Shown here: piece after piece, positions 34,900 to 45,719 of the stretch
How the letters are laid out: the number at the start of each line of letters is the position of its first letter
Numbering within the stretch: the stretch's first letter is position 1
DNA from: Topomyia yanbarensis
Lineage: Eukaryota > Arthropoda > Insecta > Diptera > Culicidae
Reading direction: 5' to 3'
DNA: 64,000 nt
Assembly: GCF_030247195.1 (NCBI RefSeq)
Contig: NC_080670.1
Coordinates: forward strand, 39,541,524 to 39,605,523
Translations under genes and position numbers: made by a program
Notes under the pieces: model-generated
Told to the model about the DNA's origin: nothing
Seen by the model: the letters and a program-made list of their open reading frames with translations, nothing else
The model's database searches: none

Positions 34900-35514
34900 G
34901 TACGCGTTTATTGCTTAATTTTTAACTAAATGCTATTATTTCACTATTATTATTATTATAATTCAACTAATTTTAATTGTTTAATTTATCGTTGTGAATC
35001 CGTGCCCTCGCTGTATACTATACTCGCTGAGATGTTGTTGCCGGTTTGACGTTTTCCGAACAGCTGATGATCAAGAGGCGCGACCACGGACGGCGCCCCT
35101 TTTTATATGCTTTCACCGGGAGCCAGTTGCAGATGATGGCTACCACGGTTTTGGGCATCGATGAAACTCGATGAACGATGGAGCCATTGCGCATGCGCCG
35201 CTGATATATAGGTAGCGCGCTTTTACAAATTTTCGTTGTGCACGAGCACATTCTGTTACAAACTTGCACAGCATACTCTAAAATACTTCGCACCAATGTG
35301 CAACATAGAGATTTTAGTGCGTAGAAATTGTCAAAGCCAGCGGTATTTCTCTTCAGGAAACCATGTGTTGCGAATGCCTTCGCCGTTGTTGCGGTGATGT
35401 GATCCGAGAAGCTAAGCTTTCTATCAAGTCACAAACGAAATCCACTCATTACACATTATGGGATAGAGTGGACGATCCTTGTCATCTTACATTTGTTAAA
35501 TTTACTGAAATACC
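34900..35514 (-). pseudogene. Jockey/CR1-group LINE, RT C-terminal part and 3' tail
   Basis: The minus strand reads the domain after the polymerase: LDRKLSFSDHITATTAKAF near 35440-35380, FLKRN, then LVRSILEYAVQV near 35295. It then decays. The 3' UTR follows to about 34900 with an (ATA)n stretch near 34945-34960, the kind of short repeat that ends CR1 and Jockey elements. It continues the reverse transcriptase that breaks off at 39906; the two are separated only by the hAT-like insertion. Confidence 0.75.
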
Positions 35515-36949
35515 ATTCAACACAGGCCCGTAGCCAGGATTTTGTTTCGGGAGGGGCTTAAAAATTATTGCATAAATGTATTAATTCTGATGACTTGAAA
35601 CAATCACTGGAAACTGAACGTAATTATGAAAAGTTCTTAGTGAAAACAATTCCAAAAATAAGACAATAGACACTAAAAACTCTAATAATATGTTGCCTGT
35701 TACAAGAAAGGCTATAGTGCATCGACGAATTAAATTTGATTATTTTTGATTTACAAGTTAGAAATTTCTCTAGTTACAAAAATGAATAGTCAAGAGCTCA
35801 AAGTATTAAGGGCTGCTTGAAAATGCTACGCTGCTTGAAAATGCTACACATTCGATACACCTTTACAATTTGTAGAAGACGCTAAATTGGAATGAGTAGA
35901 AAAATATCCAAAAACCCGTCTCATGAAACTTTACACGCATTTGCTAATCAGAAGAACGAAACCAACGTCAAGGTTGTCCCCATGAATAGGAATATATCAG
36001 TGTGAAATCAAAGTTTACCGTTGCAAAGAATGTCCGAACAAAGTGAATGTCGAAATTTGCTTCAAATATTCTGATAAGGCAGGCGATTTGTAGATGCAGA
36101 AAATAGGTTCAACTCCTATTTTCATGATCAGGTTTCTTTCTTCTATTACTAGCTCTTTGACTTCATCCGAAGTTTGCGTTAACTCGACTTTATGAAATTT
36201 TCAATTTAAATGATACTGATCATGTCGTAATCAAAACAATCCTGAAAAAAACACATGTTTTTTTCATTTGACTCTCATAGGTAATGGGTTAAAGACTATC
36301 TTCGACAACATTATCAGGCAACTCAGAATAACTATCTTTTTATCTATTTAAGTTGATTCTTTTTAGGTACTTTTTATATCATTGTACTTTTGAATTAAAA
36401 ATATCGTAGACTGATTTTCCTAGATCCCTAAAACTATAGTAAAAGTCAAAATGTAAAGTGAGTGCAAAAACTACTGATTTCACTACAAAGCAAGAATGCC
36501 TTAGCTCTATTGACTTTTGACAATCTTGCAAAACCGTTATAACTTGAGAAGATTACCTAGATTAAGTAAATATTATATTTGAACATTTTGGTTTTATTTA
36601 TTTATTTGAAGGTTTTATTTCGGAATTCGTGGGGTTTTGGACAATGTCAAATATATATTTCAATGATTTAATCTACTAATGGAAACTACCCAGAATTTAA
36701 TCTGCTGAGCGAAACTGCTCAGAATCTATTCACAAATCGAAAGAAAATTACTTAGCACTGATTATTCAATGCTTCTAATTTACATAAAATTTGGTAAATA
36801 TAACATTGATGACACCAATATAACTAGAGACTATAAACATAGATAATAATTTCAGCATCACTTGCTTCCGACACATGGAAGAGAACACATCGCACTTGCA
36901 CCTAATTTGCCGAGGCTTTCTTTTAGAGTTGTCTGTTTTAAATTACAGC

Positions 36950-36973
36950 AAATTATCCGTTTCCTGTAAAACT
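36950..36973. repeat. 24 bp direct repeat, left
   Basis: AAATTATCCGTTTCCTGTAA plus four more bases recur exactly at 38123-38146. The two copies bracket 1149 bases that start with a (GT)n run and end with a Harbinger-MITE-like terminus. Confidence 0.75.
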
Positions 36974-36992
36974 GTGTGTGTGTGTGTGTGTG
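36973..36992 (+). repeat. (GT)n microsatellite
   Basis: About nine GT dinucleotides following the 24 bp repeat. Confidence 0.9.
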
Positions 36993-37654
36993 TTAACTTT
37001 CCTATCTCCCACTAGCTGGTAGTGATTTACAGAAAAAAGATGTTTGCATGTCTTTAAACATTCATGCAAATAACTTGGTTCACGGATTTAGGAAGGTGTT
37101 AGCTCAATTGACTTTCCGATGACCCATTTCGTGTACAGTGCCAGACATGTTCCGAGGTCATCGTTCCATCAACTAGCCCCGCCTTACTGTAATGTTTGTA
37201 TCAATTGGATTATAACATTACAGTAAAACTTTCGATTCCATTTAAGCAGGAAATCGACGCGTATTTAGTATATTGGTTCAATTTGTATATATATATATAT
37301 AACATAACACATGTGTACTAGAAAACTTACCATTTTTGCAGTTTTCTACCTTCATTCCTACCTCCCCTTTATGTCTCCTTTGACTCTCATCCATATTTCT
37401 TGAATTCCTGCTTATTTAAGAAAGAAAAGGGGAAATAATAAAAAAGAACCGATAGACTCCGTGTTTTCCTCAGCGCTTCCGTTTCTTTTAGTCTGGTGTC
37501 ACTGCCTGTTGGACTTGTGTAAGTTGTTTCATTGGAGATCTCCAAGGAGCTGTAATTGGAGGAAGATCTGACTTCTACCCAGTTTTTCACATTAATAGAT
37601 TATATGTGTGCACTACAAAACAATCCCGTGTATAATGCAACCATTTTTTAAACA

Positions 37655-37840
37655 TTTATATGTACATATACACACATATACACATACACATATATACATA
37701 CATAAATACACACATGCACACATAAAAAATATACACATGCATTCATACACACATACATATACAAATACCTACATACATATACGCATTGTCCATACATGTA
37801 TACATACATACCCACATATACACAATTACATACATATACT
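37655..37840 (+). repeat. CATA/CACA alternating purine-pyrimidine tract
   Basis: Nearly 190 bases of ACATATAC, CACACATG and TACATACA words with almost strict purine-pyrimidine alternation. The histidine- and tyrosine-rich frame through it is a by-product. Confidence 0.85.
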
Positions 37841-38049
37841 CGAGTTGAAGGAGGACCCCACGATTAACAGCTCAACTATACAAGAGATTATTATCACATC
37901 ACTGGGTGAAAGGGCAGAAGTTAAAGCCTTGAGCCCGTAGACAGTGATTATGTGTATAGACCAGAATGATATCAGGACTGTGAACGAGCTAAAAGGTGCA
38001 CTGAAGCTGCATTTTAACCTTGTCGAGTTGCACATCTTTCCGAGCAAGT
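37841..38049 (+). pseudogene. Fragment of a retrotransposon gag-like ORF1
   Basis: The plus strand reads LGERAEVKALSP, a stop, then DQNDIRTVNELKGALKLHF. This resembles the segment of arthropod retrotransposon gag proteins that precedes the zinc knuckles (...aevralsp... diDe.Tt.eEl..al...). No knuckle follows. Short and broken; called from pattern only. Confidence 0.4.
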
Positions 38050-38100
38050 GAAGTCAAGTGAATTTCCACTCCACTCCACCGTCGATGTGGAAAACAGGCT

Positions 38101-38123
38101 GGGGACCATTCATAAATTACGTA
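38101..38123 (+). mobile_element. Harbinger-MITE terminus, fragment
   Basis: GGGACCATTCATAAATTACG is identical to the inferred family end at 34583, then the match is lost. Confidence 0.6.
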
Positions 38124-39905
38124 AATTATCCGTTTCCTGTAAAACTTTTGCAAAACTCTTTGCCAATTCATTAAACAAATATGAACACTAATCTGTTTAG
38201 TAATAGGTTTGTTTGTGAATAAAAATAATTAGCTCTTGATTTTTTCAATCATCATCAAGATTGGAAGAGATGTATGATTTCTTGAAGAAAGTTGTAATGT
38301 TTGTCTGATTACATGTTTGTTTTATCACTATTTGGGAAAAAGTTTCAATTAAAGTTGTTGCACCTAACGCAACGAAGACGAAATGAGAAGATCAGAGCGC
38401 AATTCGGAAAGAACTCTTGTTGAGTGTATAGTAAAGATAGAAGAGTGATCTTGAGTCGATTTAGATTGGTTGATTTTTTCCTCTCTTTGCTCTCTTATTT
38501 AAGATTATCTCTCTCGTTTTATTCCATGACGAGCAAAAACGGAACGAAAGACTGTCACATACTTAAGACATGAAATCGAAACTGTTATCCCAACTTATTG
38601 ACTTATAGATTCAATCAGTCCCAACATTTTAGTCCCTCTTCGTGATTGCCTATTATTTTACCACTTTTTGCCCGGTCCACTTTTAAAAGAATTTTTTTTG
38701 CACGTTTGTCGAAGATATCACGGATTTACGGATTAACAGTGTATTAGTACGGAACGAATTACTCGTAACAATGAAATGAAGCGTTAATAAAAATGGTATT
38801 GCGTTAAAATGACGCGAAATGAAAATTCTATTCTCGGCTCAATCGTTCTCAGATAAATTGAAATACTTTTTGTGTAGCGCAGAGTAGTGTACAGAGAACA
38901 GAGTGTACAGTGTGCACTGACCTAATACAGAAATTCAAAATTGTGTGCAATTCAAAAACTTATCATTTAAAAATAACAAACTGGGTCGTGGGTCTTTTAT
39001 ATATTTCCTTATGTAAACAATAAAAATAATATAACGAGTTTATGTGGTTGTCCTACAGATCTCGCGCAAGCGCTTAGCCATTGCACGTGGAAACCTGTTT
39101 ACGAGGCGAGGAAATATTTTTTTCCTCACCAACTATGTCTTGGGGGGGAGTAGTTCATTTCTATCTCGCTATTGTACATTTCCGTGTCATCATCGTAGTT
39201 GCTGCCTTTATGTTCGCAAATATCTTCCTTGCTTTTCGCCCTCAATAATTGCCCTATCAAATAGATTCCATTTCTCCCAAATGTGACATTAATCTGCGAG
39301 TAAGCGGTATCCGATCTTGTAGCGGAACATTCATTTTCTCATAGTCCATATACAGAAGGATCTTAATTATAGCATTGTCACACACAACCTTGTGCTTTAA
39401 GTTGTGCGAAATGAATGGTTTCGTCTGCACTAATTTGTTGAGCGCTAAATGCCTGCCATGATAGAACTGGATAGAGCCGGTTTCCGAAAGTCTAATCTCT
39501 ATTTACACCTTCAGGATGCGAATGATCAATAATTTTATAATCACCGCATTTGGCTGGAGCACCAATTCTTGCTTCTGCTAATCACTAATCTCGACAGATT
39601 ATTACAGCTACAATTAAAGTAACAGTCTCTTGTATTCTTCAGACAAGGCACACAATATAAAAGTTACTTTTTTGTTGTTCGCTTCGCACTGGCTCGAGCA
39701 AAAGCATAAAGCACACTGAATTTCGTGACCATTGCCTTCGGTGGTTAGAAATAGCCTTCTTTGACTTTTTCTCAATAATTTGTTCAAACCAAATAAGCAA
39801 CAAGTTTTGTTAAAAGTCACCGGTTTTTTAAATTTATTTTTGAAAAATTTCGGGGGGGGCTTTAGCCCCCTAGCCCCCCCTCTGGCTACGTGCCTGAATT
39901 CAACA

Positions 39906-41368
39906 GGCTCCATTGTTCAACATTAAGTACGTCATCTTGAAGTGCAGCAAAGTCAAGTCCGGAAGCAATGGAACGAAAAATCGTCGGCGAAGCGTAGTTT
40001 TCCAGATTTGATACGAGTGTAAAATTGAAATGAAAATTAACAGGCCTAGGTGACTTCTTTGAGGAACTCCAGTTGCCATATCAAGCAGGTTAGAGCGTGT
40101 TGGACCAATTCCAACGAAAGCTCTCCGATTAAACAGATAAGATTGCAACCATCCAGGTAACCACGGAGGGAACCCTAGCCTTTGCAGTTTAAGAAGAGCA
40201 ATATTGAGAAGTACTTCATCAAATGCTTTAGAGAAGTCAAAATATATTGCATCGGTTTGTTGACGCTTCTCAACAGAGTGGACTAAAATGATAGTGTAAG
40301 TCATCAAACTTGAAGTGGTAGAATATTGCTTCACAAATTCGTGCTGACATTCGTCGATGATGTGAGAAGTAGCAGCGTACATCTCATTGTAAACAAATTT
40401 TTCAAGAAATTTAGCAAAACCGTTCAAACGTGAGATTTCTCTGTAATTTTTAACATTATGAATATCTCCAGCCTTGAAAATAGGAATTATAGCTGCTTCT
40501 TTCCATGCACTGCGGAAGACGATTTCGGTGATTGAGCGGTTAAAAATAATGTTAACCGGCAATGACAACGATCGTGCGCATCCGATTATAAATATCGGAG
40601 GCCTGGTCCTTTCAATGGGTCGACACTGGATAAAGCTTTCAACACGTCTGCTTCACTCATATTCAAGCAAGGGAGACTCATGTGATGGAGAAAGTGTTCT
40701 GCTAAAAGGGCTACGGATTCGGCTGTGGATTACGCGCTTACATCCCCCAGATAAACATTTACGCGAATACCACCAGCTCGTTTTCTGCTGTTGACAAACT
40801 TCCAAAACGTCGAGGGTTTGTTCCGTAGGTTGCTTTGGACATAACTTATATACTCGCCAAATGCACTATTGAAGTTCGGTTTGACGAAGAACAGCTTTGT
40901 TTTCTTCGGTCTTATGACGGAAGTATCGCTTGCGATGTTTTCAGAGAATGTTGCGTAGACGACGAAGCTCGGAATTCCATCACAGATACTTGTAGTCCGT
41001 CTTTCTGTTAGCACGTTTCTTAGGAACTATGCGACGGGTTATTTCGTCAAAGTTCCGTAGAACACCGCGACAGCATAATCCAGATCGTTCGCACTTAACA
41101 GATCAAACCAGTCAACAGCATCGAAGGCCACGAATACTACATCAAAATTCCAGCGATTGCAGTCAAAATTGAGGCTGTCGACGGATTCGCAAAAGCGTCT
41201 TCGGTTTCAACTTGCATATTAAACCTCAGCATGAAGGTTTTATGGTGAGCGTCTACTTTGAGTTTAGAGGTCGGAGGCTCGAGAAGTTCGACTAAATCGG
41301 CGTAGTTCACGAATGCCAGATCGAGCGTCTGTTCATTTGCGTTAGTGAGAGAGTTAATTTGACATGGT
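39906..41368 (-). pseudogene. Jockey/CR1-group LINE ORF2, linker and reverse transcriptase
   Basis: On the minus strand: QTLDLAFVNYADLVELLEPP after the endonuclease (41340-41270), a frameshifted linker, then the RT from 40568. It has WKEAAIIPIFKAGDIHNVKNY (block 1), IYFDFSKAFDEV near 40240 (motif A), TGVPQRSHLGLLIF near 40080 (motif B, with the usual Q-G-S changed to Q-R-S) and FADDF near 39995 (motif C, just after a frameshift). It stops at WSLLN, codons later continued at 35514 beyond the hAT-like insertion. Catalytic aspartates of motifs A and C remain, but stops and frameshifts make it inactive. Confidence 0.85.
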
Positions 41369-41380
41369 CCTTCAGCTACT
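41369..41380. repeat. Target-site duplication, left (Feilai-like SINE)
   Basis: CCTTCAGCTACT, repeated at 41574-41585 on the other side of the SINE. Confidence 0.85.
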
Positions 41381-41573
41381 TTTTTTTTTTTTTTTTTTTT
41401 TTTATTTCGATTATAGAGGTTTTAACCTTAAGGTCATTCGCCTCTTCGGGTTAGAAAAGTCTCTTATGAAAAATTTCTAACCCTATGTGCGGGGTCGGGA
41501 CTCGAACCCAGGTGCGCTGCGTACAAGGCAATCGATTTACCAACTACGCTACACCCACCCCTCCCTTCAGCTA
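41381..41573 (-). mobile_element. Feilai-like tRNA-derived SINE, 193 bp
   Basis: On the minus strand the element starts GGGTGGGTGTAGCGTAGTTGG (A box TAGCGTAGTTGG). It has a B box GGTTCGAGTCC near 41505 and then an arm-pair around CTAACCCGAAGAGGCG. It ends in an A-run (seen as poly(T), 41381-41402). A 12 bp target duplication brackets it. It sits in the endonuclease-linker region of the minus-strand LINE. The name follows the tRNA-related Feilai family of Aedes; exact subfamily is not determined. Confidence 0.85.
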
Positions 41574-41585
41574 CTATTGTTTCCG

Positions 41586-41710
41586 TGACAGCTATCTCTT
41601 GTTCGGTTGTGGCATTTCCAGGCAGGCAGCATTTGAGATTATCGTCGAATATCCATCCGGGAAGGGGGAAGGTTGTAATCACCTACAATGAGTACACAGA
41701 ACTAACTCTG
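41586..41710 (-). pseudogene. Jockey/CR1-group LINE ORF2, endonuclease end
   Basis: Minus strand reads the GDYNLP catalytic block near 41680, then NATTEQEIAVTETIVAEG up to the SINE. Upstream endonuclease sequence is not recognisable past about 41710, so the LINE is 5' truncated there. Confidence 0.65.
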
Positions 41711-41995
41711 AACTAATGGCTTTATTCGGAATTCATTGAACTCCAGAGGAGTGGTCTTTATAGGTCTTGACTGCTGTTCTGCCGCAGATTTATACAACAA
41801 ATATACAGAGAGCAAGTTGGTAGTGGAATGAGCACAATAAATTGTTCTAAATATTCAAAACCAGCCATTTTTATTACAGTGCCGGTGAGATTAGTTGTAG
41901 CGCGATAAGAACGCCGCCCGAACAGACACCTTCCAACTTAAACATGGAATTGGCGACCGACTTAGAATTAGAGTTGAGTTTTGATTCAGCTATCG

Positions 41996-42283
41996 GTATT
42001 ACCACATATAACAGACGTTTAGGCTCGATTTGAATCGTGTGTAAATACCCGCTACTGAGATTCCGAATTAATCAGACGTCTGAAACACGTTTGGAAAACG
42101 TTTGTAAATGGCACAGTGATCAATACAATGCAGTTAGAGTGCAGCTGTCAAACACGTATAGCAAACAGTTGCGCAGATGGCAATAGTGAAACACGGATTT
42201 CCAACGTTTATCAATTTGAAAGTTTACACATGTTTTTGAAGAAATTTTGTTTTAGCCTAAACGTCTGTTATCTGTGGTATTAC
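41996..42283. mobile_element. MITE, 288 bp, 30 bp terminal inverted repeats
   Basis: Ends 41996-42025 and 42254-42283 pair at about 28 of 30 positions (GTATTACCACATATAACAGA against GTAATACCACAGATAACAGA). Non-coding. The interior has CGTCTGAAACACG and CAAACACG words. No certain target duplication. Confidence 0.75.
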
Positions 42284-42880
42284 AGACTATGTATTGGATT
42301 TGATTTCCATGTACCCAAAACGAATCAACGGGAGCAAAAATGCAACTGTTTTTTTTCACTCTCAACCTGTGAGCGAAAAGCTCTCAAATGATTCGTTAGT
42401 GTTTAACCAACCTCATACTTGTGCAATGCAATATCAAATCTCATAGCTACAAGTTGTTGGCAAAACAGTGCAGAGATAATTTGAATAAGACGTACCAAAG
42501 TATCTCTCTATCTTTCTGCTCTCCAACTTGTGATCGCTGCTGCAATTATGAGAAATTTACATAGCTCATCCGAACAACTAGTAATCTTTTTCTTTTAGTA
42601 GTCATGTGTTGCTGTGACCTAGTAAATAGGCGTATTAACGAGTGTTTGATGGTTCTAGTGTCGATGCTAACCATTAGAGTTTCTTTTTAGTAAAATTTAG
42701 TTCTTTCCACATACATACTAACAGGAAATCAATAGTAGTGGGAAAATGTTGCAAAGCAAAATGCGTCAATAACGATACCGGAAGGCCGGCGGCGGGGAGG
42801 CAAACGATAACATCACACGCATCATGAGTGTGAAGCTAATATATGCCAATTTACAACTCAATTAGCGTGTGTCGTGTGGG

Positions 42881-43100
42881 CAGTGAGTCTCATTCTGGGG
42901 TCCGCAAACCCCTAGGGAGCTGTGAAGTCATTACTAGGGGTCCGCGAAGAAAAATATATTTTTCGAGTGGATATTGAAACTTCAAGTCTTGTTTCTTAAC
43001 AGACTGCAATATTTTGATTTTATATAAAAAATCGATGTTTTACCGTGGCGGTCCGCAACAACACAGGGTGAGTTCTAAAGGATCCATGAAACGAGAAAGA
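42881..43100. mobile_element. hAT-type MITE, tentative
   Basis: Left CAGTGAGTCTCATTCTGGGG and right GACTGAGAACCGTT resemble the CAGTGGTTCTCAA ends of many short hAT elements. GGTCCGC words lie near both ends. No duplication found. Confidence 0.4.
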
Positions 43101-44988
43101 CTGAGAACCGTTAGCGCATAGATGTTTGCCGCCTCTAGTCAAGGAATCTGATGTCCATGGGCGGCATTCCGTATCTCGATTCGATCAAAATTTTATCGAA
43201 TCGGTCTTGTTTCGCATTATAGATTTCGATTCGAGCTAGAATGTTATATTCGTTCGAATTCGCTCGAAGAGGTACTCGATTATCGAAAAGTGTTGGCATT
43301 GTGGAACCAAAACTATCGAACTCGAGAACGGCTCGAGTTGAATGTAATTACTCGATAGTATTATTACTGTCGTTCGATAATGTACTTATTTCATGTCACT
43401 CCTTAAATAGTCGATTTTGGATAACAATTAGGACACTTATAGGACAAAAAGACCAAAAGGGGTGATTTCTTAGGTACTTTGCGTTACAAATCCCTGGGGA
43501 TTGTACTAACGTAAGAACTACACTCATGAAAACGCGACGCGAGACAAAACACAATATTTATTATTCTCACAAATGAAAAAAAGGTTTTTTGTCAACCGGT
43601 TTCGGGCTAGGTGTTGCGCATCGACAGGACGATGTTTGCGACAAATGGAAAAATTGTGTCTGGTTATTAGAGACAAAAGTGGGGTCACCATACCCATTTG
43701 AAACCATTGCTTAGAGCAGCGTCTACCGACTTTTTCCAACGCATTGGCCCAAAAGATAGGGTGATTGGCATAGATACAGTTTAGACCTATTCTAAAAAAC
43801 CCCTGATTTTATCTGTCACTCGATTTGGCTACTTTTCATCCAGGTTTTGTCAGTCTCACATGAAAATCCGTTTGATAGGCTCTAGCAGACGAACCAAATC
43901 AAATTCGAGTTAGTCCTACCTTGACCATATTTTTCTTATCATAAAGGATTCGGCAAGTATAACCAACTTCACACCGTTCGCGCAACTGTCAGGTTGGCTA
44001 CCCGGTCATTTTACTGCAGTAGATTGATTGATGAAAAAAGTTTTTTACCGCACGCGTTATTTCTAGTTACATTCGTATTGAATTTTAAATAGAGTATTGT
44101 AATTAAAAACTTTGTAACCAATTAGCAAGATGAATTCTCCCTTTATCATTCATTCTCTCAACAATTGTCTGGATTAACAATATTCTCTGTTTAATCAATC
44201 CCAAAATAGAGCCCAAACAAGGTTACACAACCTCAACATAAAGTAAACAAAGGATGAACCAAAGTTAGCAACCCTATCCCACACAACATCACAAGGTCAC
44301 CGCCATTCGATCAGGTTAGTCACCAGCAGCGAGTTGCGGTCGAAACCAAAAGTTTCTGGAACCCACTGCAAAAACTGACCTTCCGAGTGCTAGACACAAA
44401 CAATGTTAATAGGTAGTGCAATCACGAAGGCGCAATACGCGAGGTTAATATGAGATGGACGCTATTAATTTGATAACGGCGGCGCAACACTCGGTCACCG
44501 CTGGCTGCGGTAGAGGCTGATAGGGAGCAGCAATTGCTCAAAAATGTTCAGACAATAACACATTTGAAACTGAAATAGGACGGATTGTAAACAGGGGTAT
44601 TTTTGAACACACTGAAACCATGATTTTTATTGTTCAACTCGAAGCAATGGTGGCTTTTTTTTAAAGTAAACAAATATGTATTTTTTTTTTGCTCAAGTCG
44701 TGATTCTCATTTGAATAACTGCGTGCGAAAATGGTTGGATGACTTTTCATTATAAAGTACTAGAGGATACAATTACCTACAGCTCAATTTGTCTGGCGGA
44801 AAAAGGCGATGATTCATCGCCAACGCCAACGGGGAATGAATCATCATTTTATTGCCAGTATCGAAATGTAAATATTGTAAGGTTGGCCAACAATGGATCA
44901 CCCTCAGCCAGATTAGCGAAGTTCTACAAATGAGTTTTGAAGCTAACCAAACTGTCGTCCATGGCATTTTCGTTTTTGATAGTGCACG
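43101..44988. other. No gene; TCGATTCGA-rich patch
   Basis: Between 43165 and 43380 TCGAATTCG, TCGATTCGA and CTCGAG words recur in both orientations. 43590-43625 has AACCGGTTTCGGGCTAGGTG, a word common at repeat ends. The remainder shows nothing. Confidence 0.35.
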
Positions 44989-45493
44989 ACACGCAGAAAA
45001 AAAATTAGTAAAAATAAACAAATTTTGGTTTTAAATAACAATTTGCCCGTTTGATATAGTGACAAACAAGATTCAGGTTTGATTCAATCAATACTGTTGG
45101 TTGAAATTACCAACTAATTCATTTGTTGGCTTTTCAGTAGTTTCAACAAATATTTCGTTTGAAACAACAAAATCATGATAAGTTTAACCGAACAAACAAG
45201 TTTGAAGAAACAAAAACAAATCGTTTGTATTAACCAAAGGAGAGAACAACTCAAATTTAGTTGAAATTGAACAAAGATTCAGTTGGTTTTTAACAAAGGG
45301 ATCAGTTAGATCTAACAAATTTTATTTTGATTCAACAATGTTTCTATTTGAAATGCAAACAGAAGTATTTGTTGAACTAAACCAAATACATGCTTTCGAA
45401 AAACGTCCATTTCAGTTTGAAACAGTCATTCGCCACGTTTTTGATTCAACTAAACGTTTTGTTGATTCAAAAAGGCCTGATTCTTCTGCGTGT
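44989..45493. mobile_element. MITE, 505 bp, ACACGCAGAA ends
   Basis: Left ACACGCAGAAAAA and right (reverse complement) ACACGCAGAAGAA form a 13 bp terminal repeat. The interior is built from TTGAAACAAC, AACAAAT and TTCAACAA words in both orientations, so most of it can fold on itself. No coding capacity. Confidence 0.6.
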
Positions 45494-45542
45494 ACACCGC
45501 TGTAGTCGGTGCTACACTCATTCAAACATGAGTTTAATCAGT

Positions 45543-45719
45543 CTATTGGGGTTTTCGATTGATTGACACCGGTGTAGTGGAGTGTACTGAAACTGCACCG
45601 TTTTTGCACTTTCTAGCAGAAGTGCAGAAAACTGGGTATGTTCCATTGACACTTCTGCTAGAAAGTGCAAAACCGGTGCAATCCACTACACCGGTGTCAA
45701 TCAATCGAAAATCCCATAG
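45543..45719. repeat. Hairpin element, 177 bp, 70-80 bp arms
   Basis: Left 45543-45624 and right 45650-45719 are near-exact reverse complements (TTTTCGATTGATTGACACCG, GTGTAGTGGA, TTGCACTTTCTAGCAGAAGTG split at 20). The only large difference is an extra block of about ten bases in the left arm; the loop is 25 bases. Stem regularity is well above background decay. Confidence 0.85.

Larger units (their letters stand above)
35523..39896. mobile_element. hAT-like element, 4.37 kb, splitting a LINE
   Basis: Left end CAGGCCCGTAGCCAGGATTT; the right end in reverse complement begins CAGGCACGTAGCCAGAGGGG, so 15 of the first 16 bases pair. ATTCAACA stands directly outside the left end (35515-35522) and at 39898-39905 on the right, one base from the end. 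This is an 8 bp duplication (or 9 bp with one mismatch). Removing the element and one copy rejoins a LINE reading frame. No transposase frame with hAT motifs is visible. The interior holds microsatellites, a gag-like fragment and a MITE end, so it is non-autonomous or heavily invaded. Superfamily is inferred from duplication length and CAG ends; Mutator-like (9 bp) is the alternative. Confidence 0.75.

Noticed and set aside
37608..37940. Histidine/tyrosine/threonine-rich 110-codon frame
   Set aside because: It is produced by the CATA/CACA microsatellite; only the last part resembles gag and that is listed separately.
41480..41570. tRNA gene on the minus strand
   Set aside because: A and B boxes are present, but the cloverleaf is not followed by a gene end; it continues into a SINE body with A-tail and target duplication.
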